Source: Prevotellaceae bacterium (lineage in GTDB: Bacteria; Bacteroidota; Bacteroidia; Bacteroidales; UBA932). Taken from it: a stretch of 10,019 bases of DNA. A program made the translations under genes and the position numbers. Location of the stretch: positions 1-10,019 of the forward strand of contig JAITHX010000103.1 in the NCBI GenBank assembly GCA_031279735.1. The letters are read 5' to 3'. The notes under the pieces are model-generated. The model made no database searches and was not told where the DNA came from. It worked only from the letters and a program-made list of their open reading frames with translations. Shown piece after piece: positions 1-6,852 of this stretch. The number at the start of each line of letters is the position of its first letter. The stretch's first letter is position 1.

Positions 1-407
1 ACTACGCGCCACACAAGCACCTGCCCGATCATGACAGGATTCCCCTTTTTGTCGTTAACCTTAATCGGTTCGGCATCGAGGTTTCTTGCTCTCAGAGTAA
101 GACGTTTTTTGGCGTAGAACGGATTCACCCAGTGAAACCCGTCAATCTTGATTGTACCTCTATACTTGCCGAAAAACACCATAACGCGCGCCTCATTCGG
201 TTCGATCTGCATAAAGCCCGGCCACGACAGGCAATTTAGAACAAGTAAAACGACACTCGTCAGAACGAACGATCCGCCGCCTTCATTCAGTTCCCTTGCG
301 CCGAAAACAAATAGCGTCACAGTTGCTGCCATAAGCAGTAAATCCACAATCAGCATCATAATGCCGTTCAATCGCACTCCCGCGAAAACTTTTTCTTCTG
401 TATTCAT
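1..407 (-). CDS. SPFH/band-7 domain membrane protein, N-terminal part (cut by left edge)
   Basis: The reverse frame is open from an ATG at 405-407 to the window edge: 135 codons with no stop. The protein starts MNTEEKVFAGVRLNG. Two hydrophobic stretches follow, at about residues 14-37 and 47-62. After them comes the usual opening of a band-7 domain: EPNEARVMVFFGKYRG (about 69-84), then GFHWVNPFYAKKRLTLRARN and a DKKGNPVMIGQVLVWRV segment. This pattern (membrane hairpin, 'PNEA.V..FFG', 'WVNPF', 'VND..GNPV.I...LVWRV') matches SPFH proteins of Bacteroidota, relatives of stomatin/prohibitin/QmcA that form membrane-bound oligomers and are linked to membrane organisation or protease control. No clear Shine-Dalgarno sequence precedes the ATG. 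The leader holds an octamer repeat. The C-terminal half lies outside the window, so the exact subfamily cannot be given. Confidence 0.88.
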   Translation of the reverse strand, partial: MNTEEKVFAGVRLNGIMMLIVDLLLMAATVTLFVFGARELNEGGGSFVLTSVVLLVLNCLSWPGFMQIEPNEARVMVFFGKYRGTIKIDGFHWVNPFYAKKRLTLRARNLDAEPIKVNDKKGNPVMIGQVLVWRV

Positions 408-422
408 AACAATAACTTTTTT

Positions 423-453
423 ATGTTTTTATGTTTTTATGTTTTTATGTTTT
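423..453. repeat. Octamer tandem repeat in the leader of the SPFH gene
   Basis: The unit ATGTTTTT occurs three times in full (423-430, 431-438, 439-446), followed by a partial ATGTTTT (447-453). It sits about 15 bp upstream of the SPFH start codon, which is read leftwards. On the gene's strand the tract is a run of AAAAACAT units and lies where a 5' leader or promoter would be. No TAnnTTTG motif is seen nearby on that strand. Further upstream, ACACAGAT is directly repeated at 485-492 and 494-501. Confidence 0.85.
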
Positions 454-503
454 AACTGATGTTACGCAGTATGCGGTTTTTAGCACACAGATGACACAGA
501 TTT

Positions 504-608
504 CAATTACGAATTACGAATTACGAATTACGAATTACGAATTACGTCCCGACTGCGGACATATACAGCCGAGACAGGTCGTAATTCGTAATTCGTAATT
601 CGTAATTG
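504..608. repeat. Inverted heptamer repeat (GAATTAC / GTAATTC) abutting the rlmB stop
   Basis: The left arm is CAATTAC plus five GAATTAC units (504-545). The right arm is three GTAATTC units plus GTAATTG (581-608). The arms are reverse complements, and the complementarity continues outward through GATTTC (499-504) and GAAATC (608-613), so a long AT-rich hairpin is possible. The intervening 35 bp carry CCCGACTGCGGAC, a spacer motif seen again in the large array at 6931-7415. The right end lies directly beside the rlmB stop codon (614-616). No T-run follows on the minus strand, so it is not a classic intrinsic terminator. Confidence 0.9.
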
Positions 609-613
609 AAATC

Positions 614-1381
614 TTATTGTAATTTTTGCCGAACCGATTCAAAGAGGATTATCGCGGCGGCAGCCGAGACATTCAGCGAATCTATTTTGCCATGGAGGGG
701 GATTTTCACACATTCGTCGGCGAGCGCGAGATTATTTTTGGAGATGCCCGATTCTTCGGAACCCGCGATAAGGGCGAGAGGAGCCGCGAGATTGGCTTCG
801 TAATAGACCGTTCCGGTTTTTTCGGTTGCCGCCGCTATTTTCAGTCCGTAGCTTTTGGCGAGAAGCGCGGCGGTTTTCAGCGAGGGAACCCTGCATACGG
901 GAACATGGTTCAGCGCGCCTGCCGAAGTTTTCATTGCGTCGGCATTCATCGGGGCGGCGCCTTTTGCCGGCACCACAACGGCATGTACGCCCGCACATTC
1001 AGCGGTGCGGACTATTGCGCCGAAGTTTCGCACGTCGGTTATCCCGTCGAGCAGCAGCAGGAGGGGAGGAACGGCTCTTTGCTGCAAGTCTTCCAGCACG
1101 GTTTCCAGGTCGGAATATTCCGCCGTTGCCGGAAACGCGACTATACCCTGATGATTGCCGTTTTTCGCCAGACGGTCGAGACGTTCTTCGGGGACATATT
1201 GCAGCGCTATGCCTTTCGCTTTTGCTTCGGAAGCGATTTGCCGCAGCAAATCGCTTCCCGACATGGAGCGCAACGTCTCGCGAATCATTATCTTTTCGAC
1301 GGGACGGTTTGCCTTCAGCGTTTCGAGAACGGGACGCAGTCCGAATATCTTATTGTTTTCCTTGTTTTCCTTGTTTTCCAT
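614..1381 (-). CDS. rlmB: TrmH-family 23S rRNA (guanosine-2'-O-)-methyltransferase, RlmB-like
   Basis: This 255-aa protein has the normal length and layout of the SpoU/TrmH class. An N-terminal substrate-binding domain (about 12-85, starting KIFGLRPVLETL) is followed by a SAM-binding trefoil-knot domain. Motif 1 is DGITDVRNFGAIVRTAEC (112-129) with N119 and the conserved R125. Motif 2 is IAGSEESGI (205-213). Motif 3 is IPLHGKIDSLNVSAAAAI (227-244). RlmB methylates the ribose of G2251 in the 23S rRNA peptidyl-transferase loop using SAM. The exact target is inferred from family similarity; another TrmH-type tRNA or rRNA site is possible. The start lies 9 bp after the lpxA stop, so the two are probably cotranscribed. 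The first codons are a 9-bp repeat (TTGTTTTCC on the plus strand, 1353-1379) that gives the N-terminus MENKENKENN. Confidence 0.9.
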   Translation of the reverse strand: MENKENKENNKIFGLRPVLETLKANRPVEKIMIRETLRSMSGSDLLRQIASEAKAKGIALQYVPEERLDRLAKNGNHQGIVAFPATAEYSDLETVLEDLQQRAVPPLLLLLDGITDVRNFGAIVRTAECAGVHAVVVPAKGAAPMNADAMKTSAGALNHVPVCRVPSLKTAALLAKSYGLKIAAATEKTGTVYYEANLAAPLALIAGSEESGISKNNLALADECVKIPLHGKIDSLNVSAAAAIILFESVRQKLQ

Positions 1382-1390
1382 CGTTGCGAT

Positions 1391-2173
1391 TTATTCCTCG
1401 TCGAAATTGACCCTGCGGATTATTCCGCGTTTCGACGAGCGGATAAAGTTCAGGATGAGGTCGCGTTCTTCCGTCGGGGGGAAATCCTGTTCGACCCTGT
1501 TGCAGGCGTCGGTGGTATTGAGCGTGCCTTGATAGATTACTTTATAGATAGAACTTATTTCTTCGATTTTCGGGGTCGAGAATCCTCTGCGCCGCAGTCC
1601 GATTCTGTTGACGCCGCCGAACGACAGCGGCAAATGTCCGGCAATGATATAGGGCGGTATATCCTTTCCCACGAGCGAGCCGCCCATGGTCATCACATGC
1701 GAGCCGATGCGCGAAAACTGGTGAGTGCCTGTTTTTCCGCCGAGTATGGCATAATCGTCTATGTCGGTTTCACCCGCAAGCCCGGTGAAGGAGGAAAGAA
1801 CCACGCTGTTGCCCAGACGACAATCGTGAGCCACGTGCGAATAGGACATTATCAGACAATTGTCGCCTATTTTCGTTGCGAATTTTCCGCTTGCCTCCGT
1901 ACCTCTGTTCACTGTGACGCACTCGCGCAGCACGCAGTTGCTGCCTATTTCGACGCGGGATATTTCGCCCTTGAATTTCAAATCCTGCGGTTCGGCGCCC
2001 ACGACTGCGCCGGGGAAGATGCGACAATTGTCGCCTATCTTCACATAGTCCATTATGACCACGTTGGAGGCTATCTGGCAGTTGTCGCCTATTTCCACGT
2101 GTTCGGAGACATAAGAAAAGGGACCGACAGTTACGTTCCGTCCCAGCTTGGCTTTCGGATGAATGTGATTCAT
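1391..2173 (-). CDS. lpxA: Acyl-[ACP]--UDP-N-acetylglucosamine O-acyltransferase
   Basis: This 260-aa protein catalyses the first step of lipid A synthesis, transfer of a 3-hydroxyacyl chain from ACP to the 3-OH of UDP-GlcNAc, in the cytoplasm. It opens with left-handed beta-helix hexapeptide repeats (for example VEIGDNCQIASNVVI, VKIGDNCRIFPGAVV). It carries the LpxA signature PQDLKFKGE (62-70), the catalytic histidine in SHVAHDCRLGN (H116), and GTHQFSRIG (149-157). The C-terminal helical part begins near NRIGLRRRGFS (189-199), as in known LpxA proteins, and the length is typical. It lies 42 bp downstream of lpxC-fabZ and 9 bp upstream of rlmB on the same strand, consistent with one operon. 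No strong ribosome binding site is visible before the ATG. Confidence 0.96.
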   Translation of the reverse strand: MNHIHPKAKLGRNVTVGPFSYVSEHVEIGDNCQIASNVVIMDYVKIGDNCRIFPGAVVGAEPQDLKFKGEISRVEIGSNCVLRECVTVNRGTEASGKFATKIGDNCLIMSYSHVAHDCRLGNSVVLSSFTGLAGETDIDDYAILGGKTGTHQFSRIGSHVMTMGGSLVGKDIPPYIIAGHLPLSFGGVNRIGLRRRGFSTPKIEEISSIYKVIYQGTLNTTDACNRVEQDFPPTEERDLILNFIRSSKRGIIRRVNFDEE

Positions 2174-2215
2174 GTTGTGTGTATATTTGGTATTTGCTTG
2201 TTTTTCACTTGCTAT

Positions 2216-3610
2216 TCACTTGTTTTTAACTATCTGCGCGGTGAGTTCGCCTTCGGTGGCAAGATGTTCGCCCACGAATACCTGTCCGAACATCGAGACT
2301 ATTCCCCTGCGTATCGGTTCGATGAGAGTGAGTTTAAAAATCAGCGTGTCGCCCGGCACTACCTTGCGTTTGAACTTCACCTTGTCGATTTTTACGAAAT
2401 AGGTGGAATATTTTTCGGGGTCGGGCAAATTGCCCAGCGCGAGTATTCCTCCCACCTGAGCCATGGCTTCGATTTGCAGCACTCCCGGCATAACGGGTTC
2501 GGCCGGAAAGTGTCCCACGAAGAAGGGCTCGTTCATCGTGACGTTCTTCAAGCCTATGACACATTCGTCGGTGCGCGAGAGTATTCTGTCCACCAGCAGA
2601 AACGGAGGGCGATGGGGCAGGATGGTCATAATTCGGTTCACGTCGTAGAGCGGGGTTTCGTTCGGATTGTAGGTCGGAGCGGAGGGTTTCAGCAATTCCT
2701 TCCTGATGATTCGGCGCAATTCCTTCGCCGCGTCGGTGTTCAGCCTATGCCCCGGCTTGAAGGCGATGACTGCGCCTTTGATTCTGTAGCCCACCAGAGC
2801 GAGGTCGCCGACAAGGTCGAGGAGTTTGTGTCGGGCGGGTTCGTTGATGAAGCGGAGTTCGAGATTGTCGAGATAGCCTTCCGGCACCCGTTCGAGCGAC
2901 GGCTTGTTGAAAAGTTCCGAGAGATGCTGGAGTTCGCTGTTGTCAACGGCGTTTTCCACCACTACGATGGCGTTTTCGCAGTCGCCGCCCTTTATCAGGT
3001 TGTTTTTGTGGAGAGCTTCCAGTTCGTGCAGGAACACGAAGGTGCGGCAGGGAGCTATTTCCTTCTCGAAGTCGGCAAAAGATTTCATTCTTGCCGATTG
3101 CGTGTTAAGCACTTTGGAAGCAAAGTCGATGGTGACGTTGAGGCTGAAGTCGGGATCGGGATGTATCACTATTTCCTTTCCGCTTTCTCCGTCGCTGAAC
3201 ACGACTTTTTCCTTCACCCTGTAATAGTAGCGTTCGCATGCCTGTTCGCGCAATCCGGCTTGTCGGAGGGCTTCGATGTATTTTATCGCGCTTCCGTCCA
3301 TTATGGGCACTTCGGGCGCATTGATTTTTATCAGGGCGTTATCGACGCCGAAAGCCCAGAGGGCAGCCATGAGATGTTCGATGGTGGTGACTTTGACGCC
3401 GTTCTTTTCGAGCGTGGTGCCGCGCGAGGTGGCGGTAACGTTGTCGGCTATTGCTTCAATCACGGGCTGTTCGGCTATGTCCGTTCTTTGAAATTTTATT
3501 CCGTGGTTTTCGTCCGCAGGGCAAATCGCTATTCTGACGTTTAATCCCGAATGTAGCCCTTTTCCTTCCAATCCTATTTCGGATTTCAGAGTATGTTGTC
3601 TCTCTTGCAT
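2216..3610 (-). CDS. lpxC-fabZ: Bifunctional UDP-3-O-acyl-GlcNAc deacetylase / (3R)-hydroxyacyl-ACP dehydratase
   Basis: This 464-aa protein is a fusion of LpxC (about 1-305) and FabZ (about 320-464), the arrangement known from Bacteroidota. LpxC is the zinc-dependent deacetylase that commits UDP-acyl-GlcNAc to lipid A. E78 and H79 lie in TTIEHLMAAL. The other expected zinc ligands, H261 and D265, lie in ARHKLLDLVGDL, and the catalytic histidine is H288 in AFKPGHRLN. FabZ dehydrates hydroxyacyl-ACP in fatty acid elongation. Its motifs are LPHRPPFLLVDRIL (331-344) and GHFPAEPVMPGVLQIEAMAQ, giving catalytic H367 and E381. All key residues are present in both halves, so both activities are expected. 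It is the first gene of the operon, with its own promoter just upstream. lpxD, often the upstream neighbour in this phylum, is not here; a divergent lipoprotein gene takes that place. Confidence 0.97.
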   Translation of the reverse strand: MQERQHTLKSEIGLEGKGLHSGLNVRIAICPADENHGIKFQRTDIAEQPVIEAIADNVTATSRGTTLEKNGVKVTTIEHLMAALWAFGVDNALIKINAPEVPIMDGSAIKYIEALRQAGLREQACERYYYRVKEKVVFSDGESGKEIVIHPDPDFSLNVTIDFASKVLNTQSARMKSFADFEKEIAPCRTFVFLHELEALHKNNLIKGGDCENAIVVVENAVDNSELQHLSELFNKPSLERVPEGYLDNLELRFINEPARHKLLDLVGDLALVGYRIKGAVIAFKPGHRLNTDAAKELRRIIRKELLKPSAPTYNPNETPLYDVNRIMTILPHRPPFLLVDRILSRTDECVIGLKNVTMNEPFFVGHFPAEPVMPGVLQIEAMAQVGGILALGNLPDPEKYSTYFVKIDKVKFKRKVVPGDTLIFKLTLIEPIRRGIVSMFGQVFVGEHLATEGELTAQIVKNK

Positions 3611-3637
3611 CTGACGTAAAATATTTTTTTAAGGCTG

Positions 3638-3667
3638 CAAATGTAACGAAATTTCGCGTGGCTACAA
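3638..3667 (-). promoter_or_regulatory. Bacteroidota-type promoter for the lpxC-fabZ operon
   Basis: On the minus strand the -7 element TACATTTG (plus-strand positions 3638-3645) matches the Bacteroidota consensus TAnnTTTG exactly. A TTG (-33 element, 3665-3667) lies 19 nt further upstream, a normal spacing. Transcription would begin near 3630, giving a leader of about 20 nt before the ATG at 3608-3610. No Shine-Dalgarno sequence is seen, as is common in this phylum. Confidence 0.72.
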
Positions 3668-3747
3668 TGCACGTTCGTTTTTTATGCGCCAAAATATTGT
3701 TGTCCATACGAATAAAAATCTCTCTTCCCGATTCGTTTTTAATCGTA

Positions 3748-3755
3748 TAAATTTG
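3748..3755 (+). promoter_or_regulatory. Possible -7 element for the lipoprotein gene
   Basis: TAAATTTG fits the TAnnTTTG consensus on the plus strand and lies 24 bp before the ATG at 3780. No clear TTG is found at the expected distance upstream, so the promoter is only half supported. If real, transcription starts near 3762, which rules out the earlier in-frame ATG at 3684. The two divergent promoters would share the 169-bp region 3611-3779. Confidence 0.4.
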
Positions 3756-3779
3756 CGGGAAATTTTAGAACTGAAAAAT

Positions 3780-5633
3780 ATGTTTGTTTTTTGCATTGAT
3801 ACTCTTAAGGGAAACAATCACGGGAAATATTTCGCAAACAGCCTTGTCGCGGGAATATTCGCGGGAATATTTCCTGTAATACTATGTCTTGCCGCGATAC
3901 CGTTTCTCTCCTCTTGCGCCAACTCGTCCATTGCTCCCGCCGGCGGAGCGAAGGACACGATAGCGCCGGTGCTGCTGAAGATGTCGCCCGCGCAGAAAAC
4001 CGTGAATTTTAAGGGACGGGAAGTGGTTTTCACGTTCAACGAATATGTGCAGCTGAAAGACCAAAGCAAAAAATTCGTCGTTTCGCCTCCTCTGCCCGAA
4101 AAAAAGCCGCTGCTCAAGATTCGGGGCAAAAGCGTGGCGGTGAAATTTCCCTCGCTCGCCGACAGCACAACCTATTACCTCGATTTCGGCACAAGCGTGG
4201 TCGATGTCAACGAAGGCAATCCGGCGAAATACCTGAACTTCATTTTTTCGACCGGCAGCGTGCTGGACACCCTTGTGTATGCCGGACGCCTCGTCGATGC
4301 GTTTACCTTTGAACCCGTTGACGGAGCAAGCGTTTTCTTTTACGAAGAAAACCTCGATTCGATAGTTTATCTCAAAAACCCGTCGGCGCTCTCCGTTGCC
4401 GACAAGGAAGGCGCCTTCATAGTAAAGGGACTGAAAAACAAACCCTATAAAATGGCGGCGGTTGCCGACAAAAACATGAACATGCGCTACGACGCCGGAG
4501 CCGAAGCGCTGGCTTTCGCCGATTCGCTCATTCTCCCGCTCAATCTCACCGAAAGCGATTCGCTCGAATTTCGCTCGCTTCCGCTCTTCAAAACCTTCGA
4601 GGAAAAAGTGAAGCGACAATCCCTCACCGAATACGGACGCCCCCAGCCCCGACTCATCATTCTGGCGTTCAACGAAACGAACGCCGTCATCGAATCCTTT
4701 GAACTCAACGGCGTCGAACCGTCGAAGATCATCACGGAACGCGCGCCGGAAGGCGACACAGTGTCGTACTGGATCACGGCGCGGGAAGCGGCAGATACCA
4801 TCGAGGCAAAACTCATTTATCTGAAAACCGACTCGCTCAACCGACTCGCGCCCGACACGGTGAAGCTCAAGTTCACGAACGAGAAAACAGCAAAGCGCAA
4901 ACCGAAAAGAACTTCCGACAGAGACAGAAACAAGGACAAAAACAAGGACAAAAACAAGGACAAGGACAAGGACAGAGACAAGGAGGACGACGAAATAGTT
5001 CCGATAGAGCCTGCAATAAACGCGCATCCGTCGAGAGTTGCCGAACGCAACATTTCCCTGAGCTTCGACACCCCGCTGTTGCGTGCCGACCCGTCGAAAA
5101 TCACCCTCTCGAAACTCGACGGCAAGGAGAAAACGCCTGTGGAATTTACTCTCAGCAGGGATTCCGTTCGCCTCCGAAACTATGTGCTGCAAGCAAAATG
5201 GGAAATAGCCTCGAAATACGAAATGATTATCCTCCCCGAAGCCTTCGTGGATATATACAGCGTCACCAACGACACTATAACCAAAGCGTTTGAAACCGCC
5301 GACCCCGAACGCTTCGGAAAACTTACGCTCGCGCTCGCGTCCGACCCGCACTCCGAACGCCAATACATCATCCAGCTTGTGAAGGACAAAAACACTGTGC
5401 AGGAGAAAAAGGTAAAAGGCGATAAAAGCGTCGTTTTCATGTATCTCGATCCGGGAAAATATCGGGTGCGAGTGATAGACGACGCGAACGGAAACGGAAA
5501 ATGGGACACGGGAAGCTATCGCGAAAAGCGTCAGCCGGAACGAGTGGAGTTTATCCTCTTTGCCGACGACGACGAGTTTCTGGAAATGAAATCGAATCGC
5601 GAAATCGAACACACGGTGCAACTGGGGAATTAA
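3780..5633 (+). CDS. Outer-surface or periplasmic lipoprotein with N-terminal Ig-like (Big_5) domain
   Basis: From the ATG at 3780 this is a 617-aa lipoprotein precursor. A hydrophobic segment (about 21-42) ends in a lipobox, FLSSC, with the lipidated cysteine at C46. The mature start, CANSSIAPAGGAKDTIAPVLL, resembles a family of Bacteroidota lipoproteins with a Big_5 Ig-like domain (here about 60-158, including VVFTFNEYVQLKD and ending YLNFIFSTG). A carboxypeptidase-regulatory-like beta domain may follow (about 165-255). A charged low-complexity tract (372-404, Lys/Asp/Asn/Arg) splits the protein. The C-terminus has DDANGNGKWDTGSY (567-580), typical of the same family. Function is not known; envelope location is inferred from the lipobox. 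The frame is open from an ATG at 3684, but the later start fits the possible promoter and places the signal peptide nearer the N-terminus. The n-region is still long (about 20 residues), so the start is not certain. Confidence 0.85.
   Translation: MFVFCIDTLKGNNHGKYFANSLVAGIFAGIFPVILCLAAIPFLSSCANSSIAPAGGAKDTIAPVLLKMSPAQKTVNFKGREVVFTFNEYVQLKDQSKKFVVSPPLPEKKPLLKIRGKSVAVKFPSLADSTTYYLDFGTSVVDVNEGNPAKYLNFIFSTGSVLDTLVYAGRLVDAFTFEPVDGASVFFYEENLDSIVYLKNPSALSVADKEGAFIVKGLKNKPYKMAAVADKNMNMRYDAGAEALAFADSLILPLNLTESDSLEFRSLPLFKTFEEKVKRQSLTEYGRPQPRLIILAFNETNAVIESFELNGVEPSKIITERAPEGDTVSYWITAREAADTIEAKLIYLKTDSLNRLAPDTVKLKFTNEKTAKRKPKRTSDRDRNKDKNKDKNKDKDKDRDKEDDEIVPIEPAINAHPSRVAERNISLSFDTPLLRADPSKITLSKLDGKEKTPVEFTLSRDSVRLRNYVLQAKWEIASKYEMIILPEAFVDIYSVTNDTITKAFETADPERFGKLTLALASDPHSERQYIIQLVKDKNTVQEKKVKGDKSVVFMYLDPGKYRVRVIDDANGNGKWDTGSYREKRQPERVEFILFADDDEFLEMKSNREIEHTVQLGN
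4920..4985 (+). repeat. In-frame GACAAR/AACAAR codon repeat inside the lipoprotein gene
   Basis: A run of GACAAG, AACAAG and GACAAA units encodes residues about 381-402 (alternating Asp-Lys and Asn-Lys). The units are multiples of 3 bp, so copy-number changes would lengthen or shorten a charged linker without breaking the frame. It lies between the N-terminal half and the C-terminal beta-rich half of the protein. Confidence 0.85.
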
Positions 5634-5658
5634 GAATTAAGAATTAAGAATTAAGAAT
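5631..5658. repeat. TAAGAAT heptamer run that includes the lipoprotein stop codon
   Basis: Four perfect TAAGAAT units lie at 5631-5637, 5638-5644, 5645-5651 and 5652-5658. The first three bases of the first unit are the TAA stop of the lipoprotein gene. The unit is the same length as the GAATTAC heptamer found elsewhere in the window and differs from it by one base when phased as GAATTAA. Confidence 0.9.
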
Positions 5659-5686
5659 TCAGAACTCCGATTGTGTCGCAAACTGG

Positions 5687-5989
5687 ACTGTCGCATTTTT
5701 TGCAAAACTGTTACTTGAAATGACCTGCGGACGGCGGGGAAAGCAGAGGAGTGTTCGGGAGATGGAAAAGATTGCGGGTCTTGCGGGCTTGATCCGCAAC
5801 CTTCAATGACGGTCCGGCCGCAGGGAGCGTTCCATTCGTCCATTCGTCCAATCGTCCAATCGTCCATGTCCTGCCGTCTCGCTCGACTCTTGAACGCTCC
5901 CTCCGGCCGGACGGTCATTGCGGGCTTGACCCGCAATCTTTTCCATCTCCGGAACTCTCCCCGACTCTCCGCGCTGTTTTTGCGACAGT
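5687..5989. repeat. Nested inverted repeat, MITE-like or REP-like element
   Basis: The inner arms are 5758-5832 and 5892-5950. The reverse complement of the right arm matches the left arm over its first 23 bases exactly and over its last 29 bases with two mismatches; the left arm has 16 extra bases in the middle. The outer ends ACTGTCGCA (5687-5695) and TGCGACAGT (5981-5989) are exact inverted copies. The arms contain the GC-rich palindrome ATTGCGGG...CCCGCAAT. Short chance frames in the right arm read VIAGLTRNL, a phrase I recall from mis-annotated interspersed repeats in many genomes. No transposase and no clear target duplication are seen. With the flanking heptamer arrays this accounts for most of the gene-free stretch 5634-6180. 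Confidence 0.7.
5833..5864. repeat. Octamer repeat at the centre of the nested inverted repeat
   Basis: CATTCGTC occurs twice (5833-5840, 5841-5848), followed by CAATCGTC twice (5849-5856, 5857-5864). The run begins right at the inner end of the left arm, in the loop of the large inverted repeat. Confidence 0.85.
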
Positions 5990-6059
5990 ATCATTTTGAG
6001 GTATGCTTTTCATAAAACAGTATGTATTTGACGTAAGAGGTTATTCACTTCGGGAGTTC

Positions 6060-6147
6060 GTAATTCGTAATTCGTAATTGACCGAAGCCGTAATTCGTAA
6101 TTCGTAATTGACCGAAGCCGTAATTCGTAATTCGTAATTCGTAATTG
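6060..6147. repeat. Heptamer array with 30-bp period upstream of the outer-membrane barrel gene
   Basis: There are two 30-bp modules of the form GTAATTC x2, GTAATTG, ACCGAAGCC (6060-6089 and 6090-6119). A third block has three GTAATTC units plus GTAATTG (6120-6147). The array ends 33 bp before the ATG at 6181, so it lies in the promoter or leader of that gene. Only weak promoter-like matches are visible: TGTATTTG at 6023-6030, upstream of the array, is one base off the -7 consensus. Confidence 0.92.
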
Positions 6148-6180
6148 AAATAAGGCAAAATTTATTTAATTCAATACATA

Positions 6181-6804
6181 ATGAAAAAATTTCTATTAAT
6201 TGTTTGTGGTTTGGCGTTTACACTCGGATTAAACGCACAGTTGCGCTTCGGCGCCAAAATCGGAGGCGCCGTGTCGTCCCTGTCTACTAAAAACTGGGAG
6301 GGCGAGAAAGAAGATCGCTACAAGGCTCGTCTCGGTTTTCTGCTCGGAGGAATGATGGAATATTCGTTCACCGAATCTTTTGCTCTGCAGCCCGAACTTC
6401 TGTATGTGCTTAACGGCGCGAAAGAGAAAGAGGGGGGCGACGGAGGAAGGATTTCCCTGCACAACATTCAGCTGCCCGTCAATCTGAAGTACAAATTCGG
6501 AGTCGAGGGACTGAAGTTTTACGCCACCGCCGGTCCGTATTTCAGCCTTATTGCCGGAGCAAAGGTAAAAGAAGGCGATAAGACACGGGATCTTTTCAAA
6601 GAAGATGGCGGAATCATCAAGCGAATGGATTTCGGTTTGGGAGTAGGCTTCGGCGTCGAGATCAAGAAAATCGCGATAGGCGCAGGCTACAGCTTCGGAC
6701 TGTCGAATCTTTACAAGAAGAGTAGCAACAGCGAAGATAACGGCGAAGATAAAAACAGCATGAAAACCGGCACATTCGCCCTTTCGGTCGGATATTTCTT
6801 TTGA
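6181..6804 (+). CDS. PorT-like outer-membrane beta-barrel protein
   Basis: This 207-aa protein has a clear signal peptide, MKKFLLIVCGLAFTLGLNA, with likely cleavage between A19 and Q20. The mature part is made of alternating beta strands: LRFGAKIGGAVSSL, GFLLGGMMEYSFTESFALQPELLYVL, IQLPVNLKYKFG, LKFYATAGPYFSLIAGAKV, DFGLGVGFGVEI, IAIGAGYSFGLSNL. It ends in VGYFF, whose terminal phenylalanine fits barrel assembly signals. The 'QPELLY...LPVNLKYKFG...YATAGPYFSL' pattern fits the outer-membrane barrel family common in Bacteroidota (OMP_b-brl_2/PorT type), probably about eight strands. Ligand and role are unknown. It is a single-gene unit with a repeat array in front and a terminator behind. The upstream bases are A/T rich without a Shine-Dalgarno sequence. 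Confidence 0.88.
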   Translation: MKKFLLIVCGLAFTLGLNAQLRFGAKIGGAVSSLSTKNWEGEKEDRYKARLGFLLGGMMEYSFTESFALQPELLYVLNGAKEKEGGDGGRISLHNIQLPVNLKYKFGVEGLKFYATAGPYFSLIAGAKVKEGDKTRDLFKEDGGIIKRMDFGLGVGFGVEIKKIAIGAGYSFGLSNLYKKSSNSEDNGEDKNSMKTGTFALSVGYFF

Positions 6805-6852
6805 ACCTGTCCGCCGCTAACCGATTCTTTTCTTTTTCATAAACATGTATTC

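Noticed and set aside
148..459. Plus-strand frame of 103 codons near the left edge
   Set aside because: It lies opposite the SPFH gene, and its C-terminus is only the translated octamer repeat.
626..3544. A 972-codon open frame on the plus strand across rlmB, lpxA and lpxC-fabZ
   Set aside because: It runs antisense to three clearly recognised genes, shows no recognisable domain, and is explained by codon choice in the real genes (few TTA/CTA/TCA codons in the matching phase).
3684..3779. Upstream ATG at 3684 as the lipoprotein start
   Set aside because: It would put over 50 residues before the hydrophobic signal segment and lies upstream of the possible -7 element at 3748-3755; the ATG at 3780 is preferred, though not proven.
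3882..5621. Long minus-strand open frame opposite the lipoprotein gene
   Set aside because: Antisense shadow: the plus strand has a lipobox and an Ig-like domain, while the reverse product is low-complexity with no family features.
5637..6015. Several short frames on both strands, including one with VIAGLTRNL
   Set aside because: They are translations of the inverted repeat arms; no start signals or domain content.
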